From positions 29,654,387-29,718,386 of the forward strand of contig OW388297.1 of the NCBI GenBank assembly GCA_936450465.1: DNA of 64,000 bases, read 5' to 3'. The DNA comes from Gibbula magus (Eukaryota; Mollusca; Gastropoda; Trochida; Trochidae). Below the pieces are notes generated by a model that saw only the letters and a program-made list of their open reading frames with translations, did no database searches and was not told the origin of the DNA. Shown here piece after piece: positions 34,691 to 47,879 of the stretch. Positions within the stretch are counted from its first letter, which is position 1. Each line of letters opens with the position of its first letter. A program made the position numbers and the translations under genes.

Positions 34691-35154
34691 ATTCTTTCAA
34701 ACTGTACCTTCCATCATAGAGTATATTTTAAAAATCATCTGTCTTTGTTAATGTCTTTGAACTTTATTCTCCTGCAAAGTTAATTAAGAAGGGTGATCCA
34801 AGTTATGAACATTCAGTTCAACAAACAGTTTCCGTATTCTATTTGTTTTCAAAACATGGGACCAAATGCAACATTTACTGTTTGAAGAAATACGTTGTCT
34901 TCGAATACTGAGCTATGCTTTCCAATTTATTTCATTTCTAAACAATGGTACATGACGAACATGATAAAAACGACAAAAACAAGTCGTGAGATCTGAGCAA
35001 TTTTACTCTTTCATTGGATTGGGTTTTTTCCTAACAACTTGGAAGCTCATCTCAGGAAATGATGAGAGCATACCATTGTTCAAGAAGTACCAAATGATAT
35101 GAAACATTCAACACAGAGAATACAGTTAGGACGATTATAAATTACCGAGCAATA
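34691..35154. other. AT-rich spacer
   Basis: No exon, RNA gene or repeat recognised. Confidence 0.35.
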
Positions 35155-36975
35155 GTGATAGGGGTGTAACAATAGTTAGAACTATCGATTTATAGCAATA
35201 GTTCTTTATCGATACACACTTTAAAAACGATTGATTGCATGGCTAACTTTCAATAGTTTCAATAATTTGTTCAATCAAGTAGTTGTTTACTTGAACCTAA
35301 AACTAAATTTGCACGCAAATGCGGCTTTTAGATTCGAAAAATACTGAAACAATCTGGCTCCAAATCACGAACAGCTAACAATAACAACAGCAAGATGTAA
35401 GAGGTATCAGTCTTGCGTTTGCACTAATTTCCGAATTTGACGAAAGATGGAAAAACGAATTTGAAAATGTTCACATTCGCTAAGGATCGTAGGGGATGGG
35501 GCCATTCGTAAATGCATCTTAAGCATTCGGTGGAGTTCTTCTCTGTTCGGCAGCAACATCGTGAGAGCGAGCACAGTATTTGACATGTTAGTTTCGTCGT
35601 GCATACGTGTCCTCATCGTACGTCTATCGAGATGACATCGTAGGATTTGTATCATCATCGTATTTGCCTTCGCCTGTCCATCGGGACCATAGGGCAGATT
35701 TCACAACGAAGGTCATAGGAACGTAACACGAAGATGACCAAAGTCATAAGATGCCAACACCGACTGCGATCATACCTTGCAAGAATGCACATGGTGATTA
35801 TACCATGTCGTATTGACTAGGTGACGAGGGGATTTACTAAATCCAAACGTTTATGTCAATATGAGACATGTCTTGATATATAGATTACAATGTAACAATG
35901 TAACAATGCCACTAAATATCACAATGAGTATGAAATATATAGTACCTTATATTTACCACAGATGTATTCATGCATCTGGATATCGCATCTGTACTAAAAT
36001 AATATCCTTAAATACATACATATAAGCATGCATTATATTAAACATATATTAACCATATATATATTATATATATATATGGTAAGTATTGAATATATTATTA
36101 GTTTAGTTCCATCGTGATAGCACCGTAATGCTAAACGATGGTTATACGTAGGTATCACAAGGATTTTAGATAGTCGCGTTGCCTTCTTATGACAATCGGG
36201 AAGCAACTTGTTTAATATTTTGGCGATGGTACCGATGGACAGACGATGATAGTACGATAATGACATGAAGTAACAAGATGGCAACTCGATGGCCATGCGT
36301 AGGGAATTATTGAGGCACGCGCTGATCACGAAAATGAAGATTCGCACGTGGGTTCGGAAGTTTTTTTAACACGCAAAGATTTTCGAACAGTCACCAATGG
36401 AACCAATGGAAGGCGGAACAGTAAAATGAATGAGTCACATGCTTTCCTGCTTTCATGGCAACTTACGCTAGACTGGTTTCAGCAACTTCATTGACTATAT
36501 GTTTGCGGCGTAGTAGTAGTAGTACTCAGTAGTCATCCTAAATATATAATTAAGTCATAAGCTTATCTAGAGTGTCAATGGGGTAATGGGGATTCTGGGG
36601 TTTTAAATTGTAAATTTAAATGTAAAAAAAATTAAATTAGACAAAACAATTCTTAAATAATTATTTAAACTTCAAATTTAACCAAAATCGGGACCAAATT
36701 CGTGCGAAATGAGTTTTCAAATTCGTGTTGGCATATTTTGTCATATTCAGGACAGTGTGAACCGGCCTTAAATGCGTCACTTGGAAGAAGAAAGTTCACA
36801 TTAAAGACAATAAAACACTGTTTATTTTAGAAATTGTTCTGCTTTGTTTTCTGATAAACTAACGCAATAGTTCTTGAAAAAGTAGATCACAATAGACTAT
36901 AGCTATCGCAATAGTAAGTCACAGTAGACTATCACTATCGCAATAGTCAGTGGGGGTCAATTGTCATCTCTAAAA
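35155..36975. mobile_element. Probable DNA transposon with complex inverted arms
   Basis: The outer zones (35160-35260 and 36850-36970) are both dense in CTATCG and CAATAGT words and border the unit. Inside, a left arm (about 35550-35800) and the reverse complement of a right arm (about 36100-36350) align: ATCGAGATGACATCGTAGGA against ATCGAGTTGCCATCTTGTTA, CTGTCCATCGGGACCAT against CTGTCCATCGGTACCAT, and TCATAAGATGCCAACACCGA against TCATAAGAAGGCAACGCGAC. The arms are about 65 percent similar by eye. Frames at 35407-35658 and 36033-36347 give no recognisable transposase. A hAT-like identity is only a guess. Confidence 0.45.
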
Positions 36976-38077
36976 AGTGATTCACCTCAGTTGGTTTCGA
37001 TTAATAAAATATTTTTAGATGAAATGTAATTGGCTAAGACAAAATGCAATAACATTAATAAGCAATAGTTTGATTTAATTAATTGATGACGGGTTAATTT
37101 TTAGATAAAATATATTTGTTTAATGTAGACAGGGGTAAGAAATGAAACTTATAATGTTGTAAATATGTGGAGAATGAGGCACATTTATTAATGTCCAAAA
37201 AGAATATGTCTTATAAAATTCAATGCACAGTTGTGTTTTAAGCAAATATATTTTGGAAGAATTTATTCATTTAAAATTTCCTTTTGTTATGAAAACCACA
37301 CACAAGTATTCTCTGACTAATGACTAAACCCCTGTGACATTAGACTAAAATACGACGTCGTCGGTGGTATTTATGAAATAATAATTCTACCGTGTTTGTT
37401 CACTGTTGTATGTAGTTTGCTTTGTATAACACGGCAATGATTGGTATCGATAATCTGATGATTTACCTAAATTACCTATAAAATGTAATCCAAGATACGT
37501 AACTTTATATAGAAAATTACAAAACCAAAAGTGGTTTTGTGTAGTTTGGCCTTGTTACAAAATGCAAGATTTTTAAATCAGTTTTTATACCAAGTCATGG
37601 TGTGTCACTACAACGTTGTTTCATATTACGTTAATTAAATTCAATTAGACATGGTATTCTGAATAAAGCCAATTTAATAGTTCTATTCAATAAGTAACTT
37701 GACCAAGAAATTTTGTGAGTGCTTAAATGATTTGTTGTGCTTTATAAAAACACTGGCAATGTATTCAATGTAGGCAAGTGTATACCATCGCATACGTGCA
37801 CCATGATAGGTGTACGTTTGCGGTTTATGTCATTATCTAAATGGCATATCTGCTTGAAAATGGGCTATCAATCTTGTTTGGATGTAAAACAGGTGTAACA
37901 AATCAATTGAAGTAACCCTCGAAAAAAGGTCGGAAATAAGTTGAAATCGTCGAAATCATAATTGTAAAAGACGTATTACAATGTCCAATAACTTTAGTTC
38001 AATATTTACTATCAACTCGAAAAAGACGTATTTAATAAACAACTATGTCGTCTATTAAAAGCGCCCTCTGTTAGCTT
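36976..38077. other. AT-rich DNA without recognised features
   Basis: No convincing exon, RNA or repeat structure seen. Confidence 0.35.
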
Positions 38078-38845
38078 TTAAAGAGCCATCAAGGATGTTA
38101 TTGTTTCAAATAAAAACAATTGTGGAAAATAAACTTATAACTTCAATCGCCAGAGAAATCTTTTATCTACACATGACATATGATACATAATTTTCATATC
38201 ACCACAATGTAATGCAATTTGGTTCCAAAGAGAAGGACCCCTTCGAGTAACGCGCGTTAAGGGTATCTGACGTCATATAAACAGAATTCCCTTTGTTGCA
38301 TAAAACGTACTACACAGTAGCAAGCGTTTCCGAAGCGTGACGGCATGTCTCTAGCGCAAGTCGCAATAACAATCCACGTGTTGCTCGTGCTGCACGTGCT
38401 TCTCTTGCAAGTTAAACTTGTCACACATCACTGAATATGACGATTGCTTTATAAACGATGTGTCTTAATGTCCTGAGAATTGTTGCCTGTTAATGTACTA
38501 TTTATTGAGATAAGACCAGCAAATTATGACAATTATTCCAATATCTTTAGCAAATACATAATTAAACAAAATGGTAGATAAATAACCGAACATTATATAT
38601 TTCAATTTCTTCCATTGCTCATAAACTTTGTTATTCTTTCGTGTCTTTGTATACAGTGTGTGAGTTAGACAACAATGCTTTGCGCTTGAAAATAAGAGAC
38701 TTGATATATATTTAGACTTGAAAACACCTTTACTAATTAGTGCAATTTTTCGGCTTATTTTGGGTCGAAAATTAAGTGTATATATTTCACGGAGATAGAT
38801 TTTTGGCAATTTTCCTGTTCATCAGCATACTTGATGGCTCTTTAA
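38078..38845. mobile_element. TIR element of ~770 bp
   Basis: The left end TTTTAAAGAGCCATCAAGGA and right end ACTTGATGGCTCTTTAA are inverted repeats of about 17-20 bp. The internal minus frame at 38498-38809 is AT-rich and not recognisable as transposase. Likely a non-autonomous DNA transposon. Confidence 0.5.
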
Positions 38846-39224
38846 GCTTTTAAATCAGAAGGTTTTCGGGAATATATATGGATATATGGATTTGCTATTT
38901 ATATCATTTGGGCTATTCCCCGATATTTGGTACAAATCCGTTGAATATGTTTCGCGAGAATCACCGCTAAATCTGTCAGTGTATTTATAAAGTGATGCAT
39001 TCATTTCGGGACAACTACAAAAATCAAAGTGAAGATCAAAATATGTTCAAATGTAGTGGCTCTTTTTACCTATCACATAGTATAAATGAATGGTTAAAGT
39101 TGATTGTTCCCACATGGGCAAATTGGGAGGAAGATCACAGAAATTAACAAAATGGTTAAATTTGACTAAAAGAATAAAATAAATGACAAAATATCGGTCG
39201 TATGGTTTATTTCAAGGTTATTTG

Positions 39225-39785
39225 GGTAAGGTAATGGATGACACCTGAATACGAGGGCGTTCTAGCAAAAAGAGGCCTTTGCCCTAGGGGCGACCCGAGG
39301 GCGCGATAGCGCCCGAGCGCCTTCCCGTAGGCAAAGGCATCTCATTGCTTGAACGCCCGAGGATGAGAGTATTATCTATTTTATATACCGAAAAAAAGAC
39401 GTGGGTGAAATTGTCTTAATGTTTTAACTGCAGTGTAGGTGATCCAAGTCAAATAAAATATCATCGAAGTTCTCGGACAGCAATGAAATGACCAACAATC
39501 AACCCTTCCTAGTCACCAATCCCTTGTAATCTAGTGGTAAGGTCTTGGGTTGCGGTTCGATTCCCAAATTGTCTGCTTTGAAAATATTAAACTTGGCTAG
39601 TTTGTAGATAGATTATCTGACTAAATGGGACTTAGGATTCCTTGCACTCAATCAATTCTATTTAGCAGGCCTTCTACTGTATAATACCATGTTGGAAGGG
39701 TGTTATACTGTATACCAGACCCTCCCAGTGGGGTAATATCCTGTGTAAGGCCCTATCGATAGGAATTGTTAGGCCCTGCTGTGAT
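39225..39785. repeat. Interspersed repeat, copy 1 (inverted partner at 44590-45690)
   Basis: Three blocks match the reverse complement of the locus near 45 kb in the same order: the GAGGGCGTTCTAGCAAA foldback (39255-39365), AACAATCAACCCTTCC (39495-39512), and TTGGAAGGGTGTTATACTGT onward (39692-39770). The first block is itself a GC-rich palindrome (AGGCCTTTGCC...GGCAAAGGC). A tRNA-B-box-like GGTTCGATTCC at 39559-39569 is present only in this copy. Confidence 0.65.
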
Positions 39786-40567
39786 GTTCTCCCGGAGTTC
39801 AAAGAGTATTAAATGGGCCTTGAGGTATATAATAGGGGTTACTTCTAGGTTCTTTGCTGGTTTTCGCTTTTTTCCACCTCGTGGGTTACACTGGCAAACT
39901 GACTTTGGTTTCTGGAACTTCGATGCAAGCAATTTCTGCCGATATTATTTGCCGACCCTAAAGGAAAGAATAATATTGTTGCAGATATTTGCATTGTATT
40001 GAAGCTAAATGATTAAATGTTACATTCTGTGATTTATTTTAATATAAAGTGCAAAATACAGTAGATATCTTTGCTAAGGAATTGTACTCTCACACTATTC
40101 TTATCTCTTCTGTGTAGATGACGCTTAGACCGAGTGTGGTCAAATTTTTCCCATAGTGAAAACAGACAAAAACATACTCAATAGGGCATATCGAAAATAG
40201 ACACATGATTAATTGAAGTGTAATTTGTTATCTTGAAATATATACCAAGAAACCTGTACAGGTTTAGTGCACATCCTTTTGGTTCTGTGTGAATCAGGGA
40301 ATGATTATGCAAGACAAAAAATATGCCTTATTATAATTTAATTTAAAATAGTTTGCCTGATGTTTGCATGTAAATGTCCAAATATAATAAATATTACGAG
40401 TGAAATAATTGATTAGAATATTCAAAACATTTACTTACCCATTTCTGTCAAATGCTGAGTGTCGATAACTTTGAACGAATAATGAAGAATCAAATATGGT
40501 GTTTCTCTTAATTTAGACATTGTAAAACTGATCCTTTATAATCATTTATAAATGTAAGGTAGCGTAT

Positions 40568-42097
40568 ACAGTTGCTGAACAAAAGTGTGTTTAACTGTGC
40601 AAGATTTCCTACGCAAAATCATCATTTTTTGAAAACTTCAATTTGGCACTTTTTATTAACAGAACACATTATGGATAATATTTTTTGACAAGATGTAGTG
40701 AAGTCATTTTTACACTACAGGGACAGATATGTAACATGCCAGAAACAATATTGGTGTACAACAAAAGAGACAAGGGATCAAAATTAGAATTTTTTTATTC
40801 CATTGTTTCTGCAATAAAATATTAATTAAACATAATGTCGGTAAAATTTCGACAGTCATAGAAAATATTGGTCAATGTGATAATATGAATTATGTTTCTT
40901 CCCTAAATGATTAGAAAATAGAGCCATGGGCTCTGTAGCTCATCAGGATTTAATTGATTTACTATCTAAAGTTGAATATTTAAGTTATTTAAGTTATTGT
41001 TTACAAGAAAAAAGATTGGTTCTTAGATCATGACCACTGTGACCCCATTTGGGGTCACGGGGTCACATAATCTACAATTAAAATACCCTTTGACCACGGA
41101 GTCTGCACACAACTTTTCAGCTCTCTATACCTTTTGGAACTGGAGAAGAAGATGAAAATAGGTTTTTAAGGATGTGACCCCTGTGACCCATTTGGGGTCA
41201 AGGGGTCACCAAACCTACAATTTGAATCCCCATTGGCCAAGGAGTCTGCACACAACGTTTTAGCTCTCTAGACCTTTTGGAACTGAAGAAGAAGATGAAA
41301 ATAGCTTTTTAAGGATGTGACCCCTGTGACCCCATTTGGGGTCATGGGGTCACGAAATCTACAATTCAGAATCCCCATTTGCCAAGGAGTCTGCACACAA
41401 GTTTTTAGCTCTCTAGACCATTTGGAACTGGAGAAGAAGATGAAAATAGGTTTTTAACGATGTGACCCCTGTGACCCCATTTGGGGTCATGGGGTCACGA
41501 AATCTTCAATTTAGAATCCCCATTGGCCAAGGAGTATGCACACAACTTTTTAACTCTCTAGACCTTTTGGAACTGAAGAAGTAGATGAAAATAGATTTTT
41601 AAGGATGTGACCCCATTTGGGGTCATTGGGTCACGGAATCTACAGTTTAGAATCCCCATTGGCCAGGGAGTCTGCACATACAATGTCAGCTCTGTGGAGT
41701 CATTTTTTCTAGCAGAAGTCGAAAAGGCGAAAAGTTTACGGACGGATGGACGGATGGACGGATGGACGCCGGACGCCATGCCACGCCATAAGCCCATCGG
41801 GCCTTTCAGGCCTGATGAGCTAAAAATGACAATTTTATAAAACAAAATAATTTTTTGAGTTTGTGATTTTCGGACCCCGGTGTTATATAAATCCTTGCCA
41901 TATTTGCTTCTGTAGAAATATTAGTATCATCTTTAAGTACATGATACAGAAATGATTTTTCTACGTCTAAACAAAGGTTCATAACTTTTGCGGGCATATT
42001 TAAGGTGTATATCAAACTTAAATGAACACAGAATTACATGATATTTGCACTGAGTTCGGGAAACAGTTAAACAAACTTTTGTTCAGCAGCTGTACAT
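40568..42097. mobile_element. TIR element A, interrupted by a nested repeat
   Basis: The left end is ACAGTTGCTGAACAAAAGTG (near 40570) and the right end, reverse-complemented, is ACAGCTGCTGAACAAAAGTT (near 42096). The same terminal repeats bound element B at 46731-47855. Flanking TA suggests a Tc1/mariner-like target. Removing the nested element at 40917-41826 leaves about 620 bp, too short for a transposase, so it is non-autonomous. Confidence 0.65.
40917..41826 (-). mobile_element. Tandem-core repeat (145-bp family) nested in TIR element A
   Basis: It begins AAAATAGAGCCATGGGCTCT, with hairpin AGAGCC/GGCTCT, then GTAGCTCATCAGG. It ends CAGGCCTGATGAGCTAAAAA. About five ~145-bp units lie between, each with the palindrome TGACCCCATTTGGGGTCA and GAATCCCCATTGGCCAAGGA. 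A GGACGGAT microsatellite-like run lies at 41740-41767. It is in opposite orientation to the copy at 24465. Confidence 0.75.
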
Positions 42098-44589
42098 TAT
42101 ACACATTAACCCTCAGATGTAAACTTATTGATTAACTCAAATGTTGATGAAACACATGATTGAGCTTTATTTTGATGGGAAAACTGATATATGTTTGAAC
42201 TTTATTATGATGCACACTCATAAATTCAACATGCAATAAATTCAGACTTAAGCGATATGCTCTCTGCTGGTTGGATTAAATAAGGTCATGTGACCGATAT
42301 ACATTCTCATAAACACAAGATTGACAGCTGAAAAGTATAATCTTCATACTCATCTTCGTACTACTTTATCACTGTATCATTGCGCAATTATGACACTGCT
42401 ATTACATGCTCTTTTCTTGAATATTTAAAAAAAAAACCTTACAACGTGAATTCTAATTGTAGGGTGATTGAAGATTTGATTTAAAGAAACTGTAACCTCA
42501 GGGTGGGTACGTTTCGCAGAAATTATTCTGACAACAGTAAAGAAGAACGACACAAAAGTATAGGATTAAAAATCAACCCCAAAACAGTAGAAAAACTTTT
42601 AAAAAATACTTCATTAACACAGTCGCAAAACGTTTCATTAGGAAATCAGCTCAGGAGTACTAGTTATGCCCTAACGACAATCTGGCTTATGTTATTGTTT
42701 ACATTATACACTCGTATAGTTGTCACATAATTTTCACTGATTTCACTTGTTAAAACAGCCTCAAAGTGATCAAAGCTATTAGAAACAATGGCTGCATATT
42801 CTGTTCAGTCGTTAATTAACTTTTGTTGTTGTACACAAGTGTTTTAGATTTTTTAGTCTCCGAAAATGCCGAGTGGACCTTTCAGTGTGAATCTACCGCC
42901 ATTGTCTTTTCTTTGTGTCATTTTGAAGTGTCAGTTCTATAGCGTAACTGCGTGTATGTCCATCACTGACCATTTCCGTTATATCAGACTCTGATTCTAG
43001 AAATGAGATCTCGCTTTGAACAACGCAAGTCAAGCGATAACAAAGATCGGTATGAATAACAAGCGAATGTACCAAATGATCGGGATACACATCTCGTTTC
43101 TATGTCTCACGTTTATCTATTCCATTAGGCTATTTAACAGATGAAATGAAATAACTGTAAATATGTATAATACTTAACAAAGTATTTTAATTCATTAAAA
43201 CAATTCATTAAACAATGAGTTTTCATAATTATAAAAATTGGATCGGCAACAAGCCACGACTTTATGCTTATCCTACTCAACGAAAAATGAGACTTACAAA
43301 TTAAAAGAAATACATATGAACAATTGTTGGACTACATTGTGATGATTTCCTAACTAGTTCACATGTAAATAACACTTTACGATGTCCTTATTGATTTAAA
43401 TAACGAAACTGTTGTCGCCATGTGATAGCTAATCCATGTACATCGGTACATCATACATATAATAGTGAATGACCGGCTGCTATTACCGACGAAACAACAA
43501 GACATCATATTCTTAAATTTCGTTGGTTGAATGTTCCTAACTTTCATTGGCTCACTATGTCCAGACTGATTGTCGCTTTAATGTGTATCTTTAATTAACT
43601 AACGGCCACTTAAGTATCACCAGTTACGTCATATGACAGGACGTTGGCAATATCTTGACGCGCCAATTCTTATATAATTGAACCGGTCAAGTGACAGATA
43701 TCTGGCATCGAACAAAGGTGTTAATGCATTAAGCGTAATTAGTGAGTGTTGATTTCATGACTAACTTATCAACAATTTAGAATTAAATTAAAAACTAGAT
43801 TTTCAGCATTCTACATTAACATTTCATCGATTTACCCAAACTACATGATATTGATAGAACAGAATGTGAAAGAAAATGTGTACCGAAAAAGAAAACGCCC
43901 TTTTCATTTCGATTTGAAATTAATCATGGTTCCTTATCATAGATATATAATTGTAGGGCCTAGGCTTTAACATCTTTTGACATGTTCATCCGTCACATTT
44001 CTCTACAGTGGTATTACACTGAATAAATTGACTGCCTGAATGTAAGTAATTGTAAATGTTCAAGAGTATAAACTTAACGGTAGCCCGATTTTTTTCTCTA
44101 AAAACTGTAACCAGTAACAATGTTGAAAATTGTATGTATGATTTTCTAAGTTATAATGCAATTATTCTATTATCAATAAGGATTCACCATCAGGAATATT
44201 GACTCAGTAAACCTCAAACTACATGTATACAGGCCCCTTGAAACACAAAATCAAGCACAAACAATTAAATAATAATGACGTTTATAATTGAAAATTGCAT
44301 GATCGTTTTTTTTTTAATTGTCAGTTATTCATTTCCAAACATATCGTAGCCTATAAAATAACCTAACGGTACGCTCGATTGGGAAAAGAACAAATCTAAA
44401 ACCAGCAACTGAATATCGAAGAATGCTTCAAAATCTACGAAATTACTCCCTACAGACGCACACATACCCATTCTATCGGAAACTTGCAATGTCAAAAGTG
44501 GGTATTATGCTAAAAACGAATCATCGACGAAAATAGAAAAATCGTCTAAGGATTCCATTGTAACAACCACTGTGTATGACGCCACTTTG
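42098..44589. other. AT-rich DNA, no supported gene
   Basis: Frames at 42503-42730 (plus) and 42893-43090 (minus) lack convincing splice context or recognised domains. No repeat family was identified. A short A-box/B-box search by eye found no tRNA. Confidence 0.35.
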
Positions 44590-45690
44590 CAAGGAACTAG
44601 GGCCTTACGATTCCCATTAAGAAGGCCTAATACCCCGCTGAGAGGGCCTTGAACAGAATAATAACCTTCCAAGAGGGTATTATCCGGCACAGGGGCGTGT
44701 ATATCGCTTAGAAACAGCGTTTGAAAGACATATACCTTTATAGACCCTACCCTATTACTTTATAAAAGGAGAGATGTAACGACGAAACCAGCCCGTGCTC
44801 ATTCAAAGTCATATTTCGCATCAAACATTTTGTTATGGCACAGCCAATGACTACGATACGAAAGTTGATTTTCCTACAAAATGACCTATAAATGGTCACA
44901 ATCTGATCATTATTTCAAAAGGTATGCGACAAGTCCGTATATCGCTACCTCCACAGTTTCAAGCCAATTTCAACACTCACGAAAATCAGCGTAAACTCAC
45001 CTTTTAAAATCGTTTATTAATTCCAGCAATGTTGACAGCACCTATGAATCGGCGGATTCGAACCGGACAGTGAAACTACAGATGTTAACACATATTACAA
45101 CACCTACATATCATTTCTCCGACTGTACTACGGCATTTTGTCTCAAATCATCTCCATGCAGTTCTCAAGTCAGCCATTCATGACCTTGACATTCAGTTGA
45201 CCCAGGGTAGCCCATATCCAGGTTTCAGGACCTTCGTTCTCGCTATAGGGTCGATATAGGTATATGTCTTTCACACGCCCTTAAAGTACAATTCTTTGCA
45301 CCCAAGAAATTCTAAGTCCCGTTTATTAAGGTTAGCAATCCACAAAATTGCCAAGTTTAAAATGTTCATAGCAGATTATAGGTGACTGAGAAGGGTTGAT
45401 TGTTGGTAAGTATTTCGCTGTCGGAAAACTTGAAATTTGATATTTTATGTGCGCTTTATTTTAATTGGACCAACTGCAGTTAAACATTACGACAACTGCA
45501 CTAACGTTAGTTTGTTTGTTGTTGGTTTTTTTCGGTATATAAAATAGATAACACTCTCATCCTCGGGCGTTCTAGCAAAGAGAGGCATTTGCCTACCGGA
45601 AGACCCTTGGGCGCTAACGCGTCCTCGTGTCTTCCCTAAGGTAAATGCCTCTCTTTTCTAGAACGCCCTCTCATTCAAGTGTTATCCATT
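44590..45690. repeat. Interspersed repeat, copy 2 (inverted relative to 39225-39785), with insertion
   Basis: Reverse-complemented, this locus reproduces the three blocks of copy 1: the TTGGAAGG...GGCCCT region near 44600-44690, AACAATCAACCCTTCT near 45390, and GAGGGCGTTCTAGAAAAG near 45660. Roughly 590 bp extra at 44694-45290 has its own inverted GGCGTGT...GAAAGACATATACCT ends (near 44695-44745 and 45255-45283). A second element therefore inserted here. Confidence 0.65.
44694..45290. mobile_element. Insert within repeat copy 2
   Basis: The ends are inverted (TGAAAGACATATACCTTTATAG near the left; CTATATCGACC-type complement near the right), and the segment is absent from copy 1. On its minus strand a CCGGTTCGAATCC string at 45052-45064 resembles a tRNA B box, so a tRNA-derived SINE contribution is possible. 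No A box is clear. Confidence 0.45.
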
Positions 45691-46730
45691 ACGTTATTGG
45701 GACAAACGCAAATCCAGATATTTAATTACAAATAAAGATAGAAAAACTTTGATTTTGCAAGTTACCTAAAAAGATGACAGTTTTGGGGTCTTTTGGACTA
45801 AGACAGCATTTTCATACCCGCAAAATATGGCCTGGCATTGAATCATTTGGCAAATTACAGTATTAATTAACGTTAAAAGGTCCCACATATATTACACACA
45901 ACTCGTATGTGCATTTCCAGTTGTGAATTATTATGTTTGCATACATTTTGACCAAATAAATGTTTATATTTCAAATATTATTCAATTTAATGTATTTTTA
46001 CGATTACTGTCCCAACGTTCCCACATGGAAACATACCAATATCTCTAAAACATTATGAGTGGTATCAGTATAACATTTTTTTGTCTTTTCTACATTATTA
46101 TGTGGCTCTGTTATAAAAATGAAATGATTCTGACAATGAGATCTAGTAGTCGGATAATATATCCCACGCCTTGCCCTGATTGCAAATTGTAAGGGATCAA
46201 TGGTATGACCCCATTTACAGATTGAACTGATGTAAAGAAGCTTAACTTTAATCTTGATGTTTCCTGATGATTACAGAAAACTTTATGTGTGTACGCTCCT
46301 ACATAAATATAGGTAAACAACTGTATGTTAAAGCAAAGTAATCTATGCGCTCGTAAAATCAACACAACCAGCCTATAGACGCATCAATAATCATATACAC
46401 TCTTAAGTACATTGTTAACCTATTCAAAGTTGCTGAAATTCACTTGGAAAACGGATCGCGTATTGATTGTTTGACACACTGCTATCATATGACTTATTTA
46501 AGTGGTAAGGAAACTACCAGTATCTTTATTACATACAATTCGAAGACTGAAATGGTAATTTGTTTTAGAGAAAGTAGAATCGACAATCGTGTAATACGGA
46601 ATATACAGTGCAATACAGTATAGACCACGACCGCGGAAACCGTATTGCACGCCGTTATTTCTAAATTTACATGGACAGATGGCAATATATGTTTATACAC
46701 ATGTAGTTTAATTATCCTAATTCTTTGTAC
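45691..46730. other. AT-rich spacer
   Basis: No exon, RNA gene or repeat recognised. Confidence 0.35.
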
Positions 46731-47855
46731 TGACAGCTGCTGAACAAAAGTTTGTTACATTCAAAACACTCGTAACATTTGTTTCATTATTTTCCACAAA
46801 ACTTCTAAACGTAGTGTTTTCTTCTAATAATAAGGTAGTTGGAAATTGTTGATATTATGCATATATTAAATAAGAATCTGGTTGCCCTGAAAATAGTGCT
46901 AAAGTTGTAAATATGAATACTGCAGGTATCATCAGTTCGTCGCGATGAGTTCATTCTTGTTTTGCATATCAACTTTAAATTGTTAAAGGGTTGATTTGTG
47001 GATCAGCCACATGACTATCTCCGGGCATGTTCAACAATTTGGGTTTAAATGCTAGGTCCTCGTGCCGAAAACTCATTTTGAATGACTGGAGAGAAAACTA
47101 AGAAGAAATTGGAGAAGAGCACGCAGATTTTACTGGGGACCAAATTGGAACCATGTCCCTTTCGCTGACAAATCTTAGAAATTTTAGAAATATTCGTATG
47201 ATGTAAGTAAGGCGTTTTCAAAGTAAGAGATACAGAAGTTATTGCCCAGAGGTGTCTCTAAAACACCAACCCCCAAGTCCAATGTTTTGGAATATTGTCA
47301 GAAAATTGCTGATGGAATCTTAAACGGTGGTTGGTCTTCTGTAATTCCTAGAAATATCAGAATTAGATCATTAACGACTTAAAACAAAATAAGAATGTCT
47401 TGTATTTCTTATTAAAAAATCCGATTTCTGCAAAATAAAATCGATTCCTCAATTTTCTAAGAGTAGACATTCATTTTGGTATGTTCTGAACATACCATAA
47501 TTGGAATACCCTTGGCATTCACAAAACATTAACCCTATTTGGACTCTCTGGGACATTATTATTGGTAACGCAACTGCTAAGGGATTGCCTACTTCAAGCC
47601 ATGAGCTTTGAAAGTTGGTAACTAAATAGTGGTATTTTGTCTAAAAAGATACCTGTCGCAGTTTCCAGGAATTCATGTCTAAACCAATACAGGTACTGAG
47701 AAAAACAAAAGATATTAATATTCCTGAGTGAATGTACTTTCTTTTGATACCAAATAGTGCTACAATACAACCATTTATAAACTTGTTATTTGTGTATTAA
47801 GTCTCTAACGTCATGTACACATAGCAATGTAACAAACTTTTGTTCAGCAGCTGTA
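46731..47855. mobile_element. TIR element B (same family as 40568-42097)
   Basis: The left end ACAGCTGCTGAACAAAAGTT, followed by TGTTACATT, is mirrored at the right end as AATGTAACAAACTTTTGTTC, then AGCAGCTGTA. The inverted repeats are about 29 bp. The 1.1-kb body has no recognisable transposase frame. The interior differs from element A, consistent with independent deletion derivatives. Confidence 0.7.
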
Positions 47856-47879
47856 GTTTGTGCACACATTGGAAAAGAT

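Noticed and set aside
39523..39572. tRNA gene (A-box-like TAGTGGTAAGG and B-box GGTTCGATTCC)
   Set aside because: The A-to-B distance is too short and no acceptor stem pairs; at most a tRNA-derived fragment inside a repeat.
45050..45068. tRNA or SINE on the minus strand (CCGGTTCGAATCC)
   Set aside because: Only a B box is visible; no A box or cloverleaf could be built.
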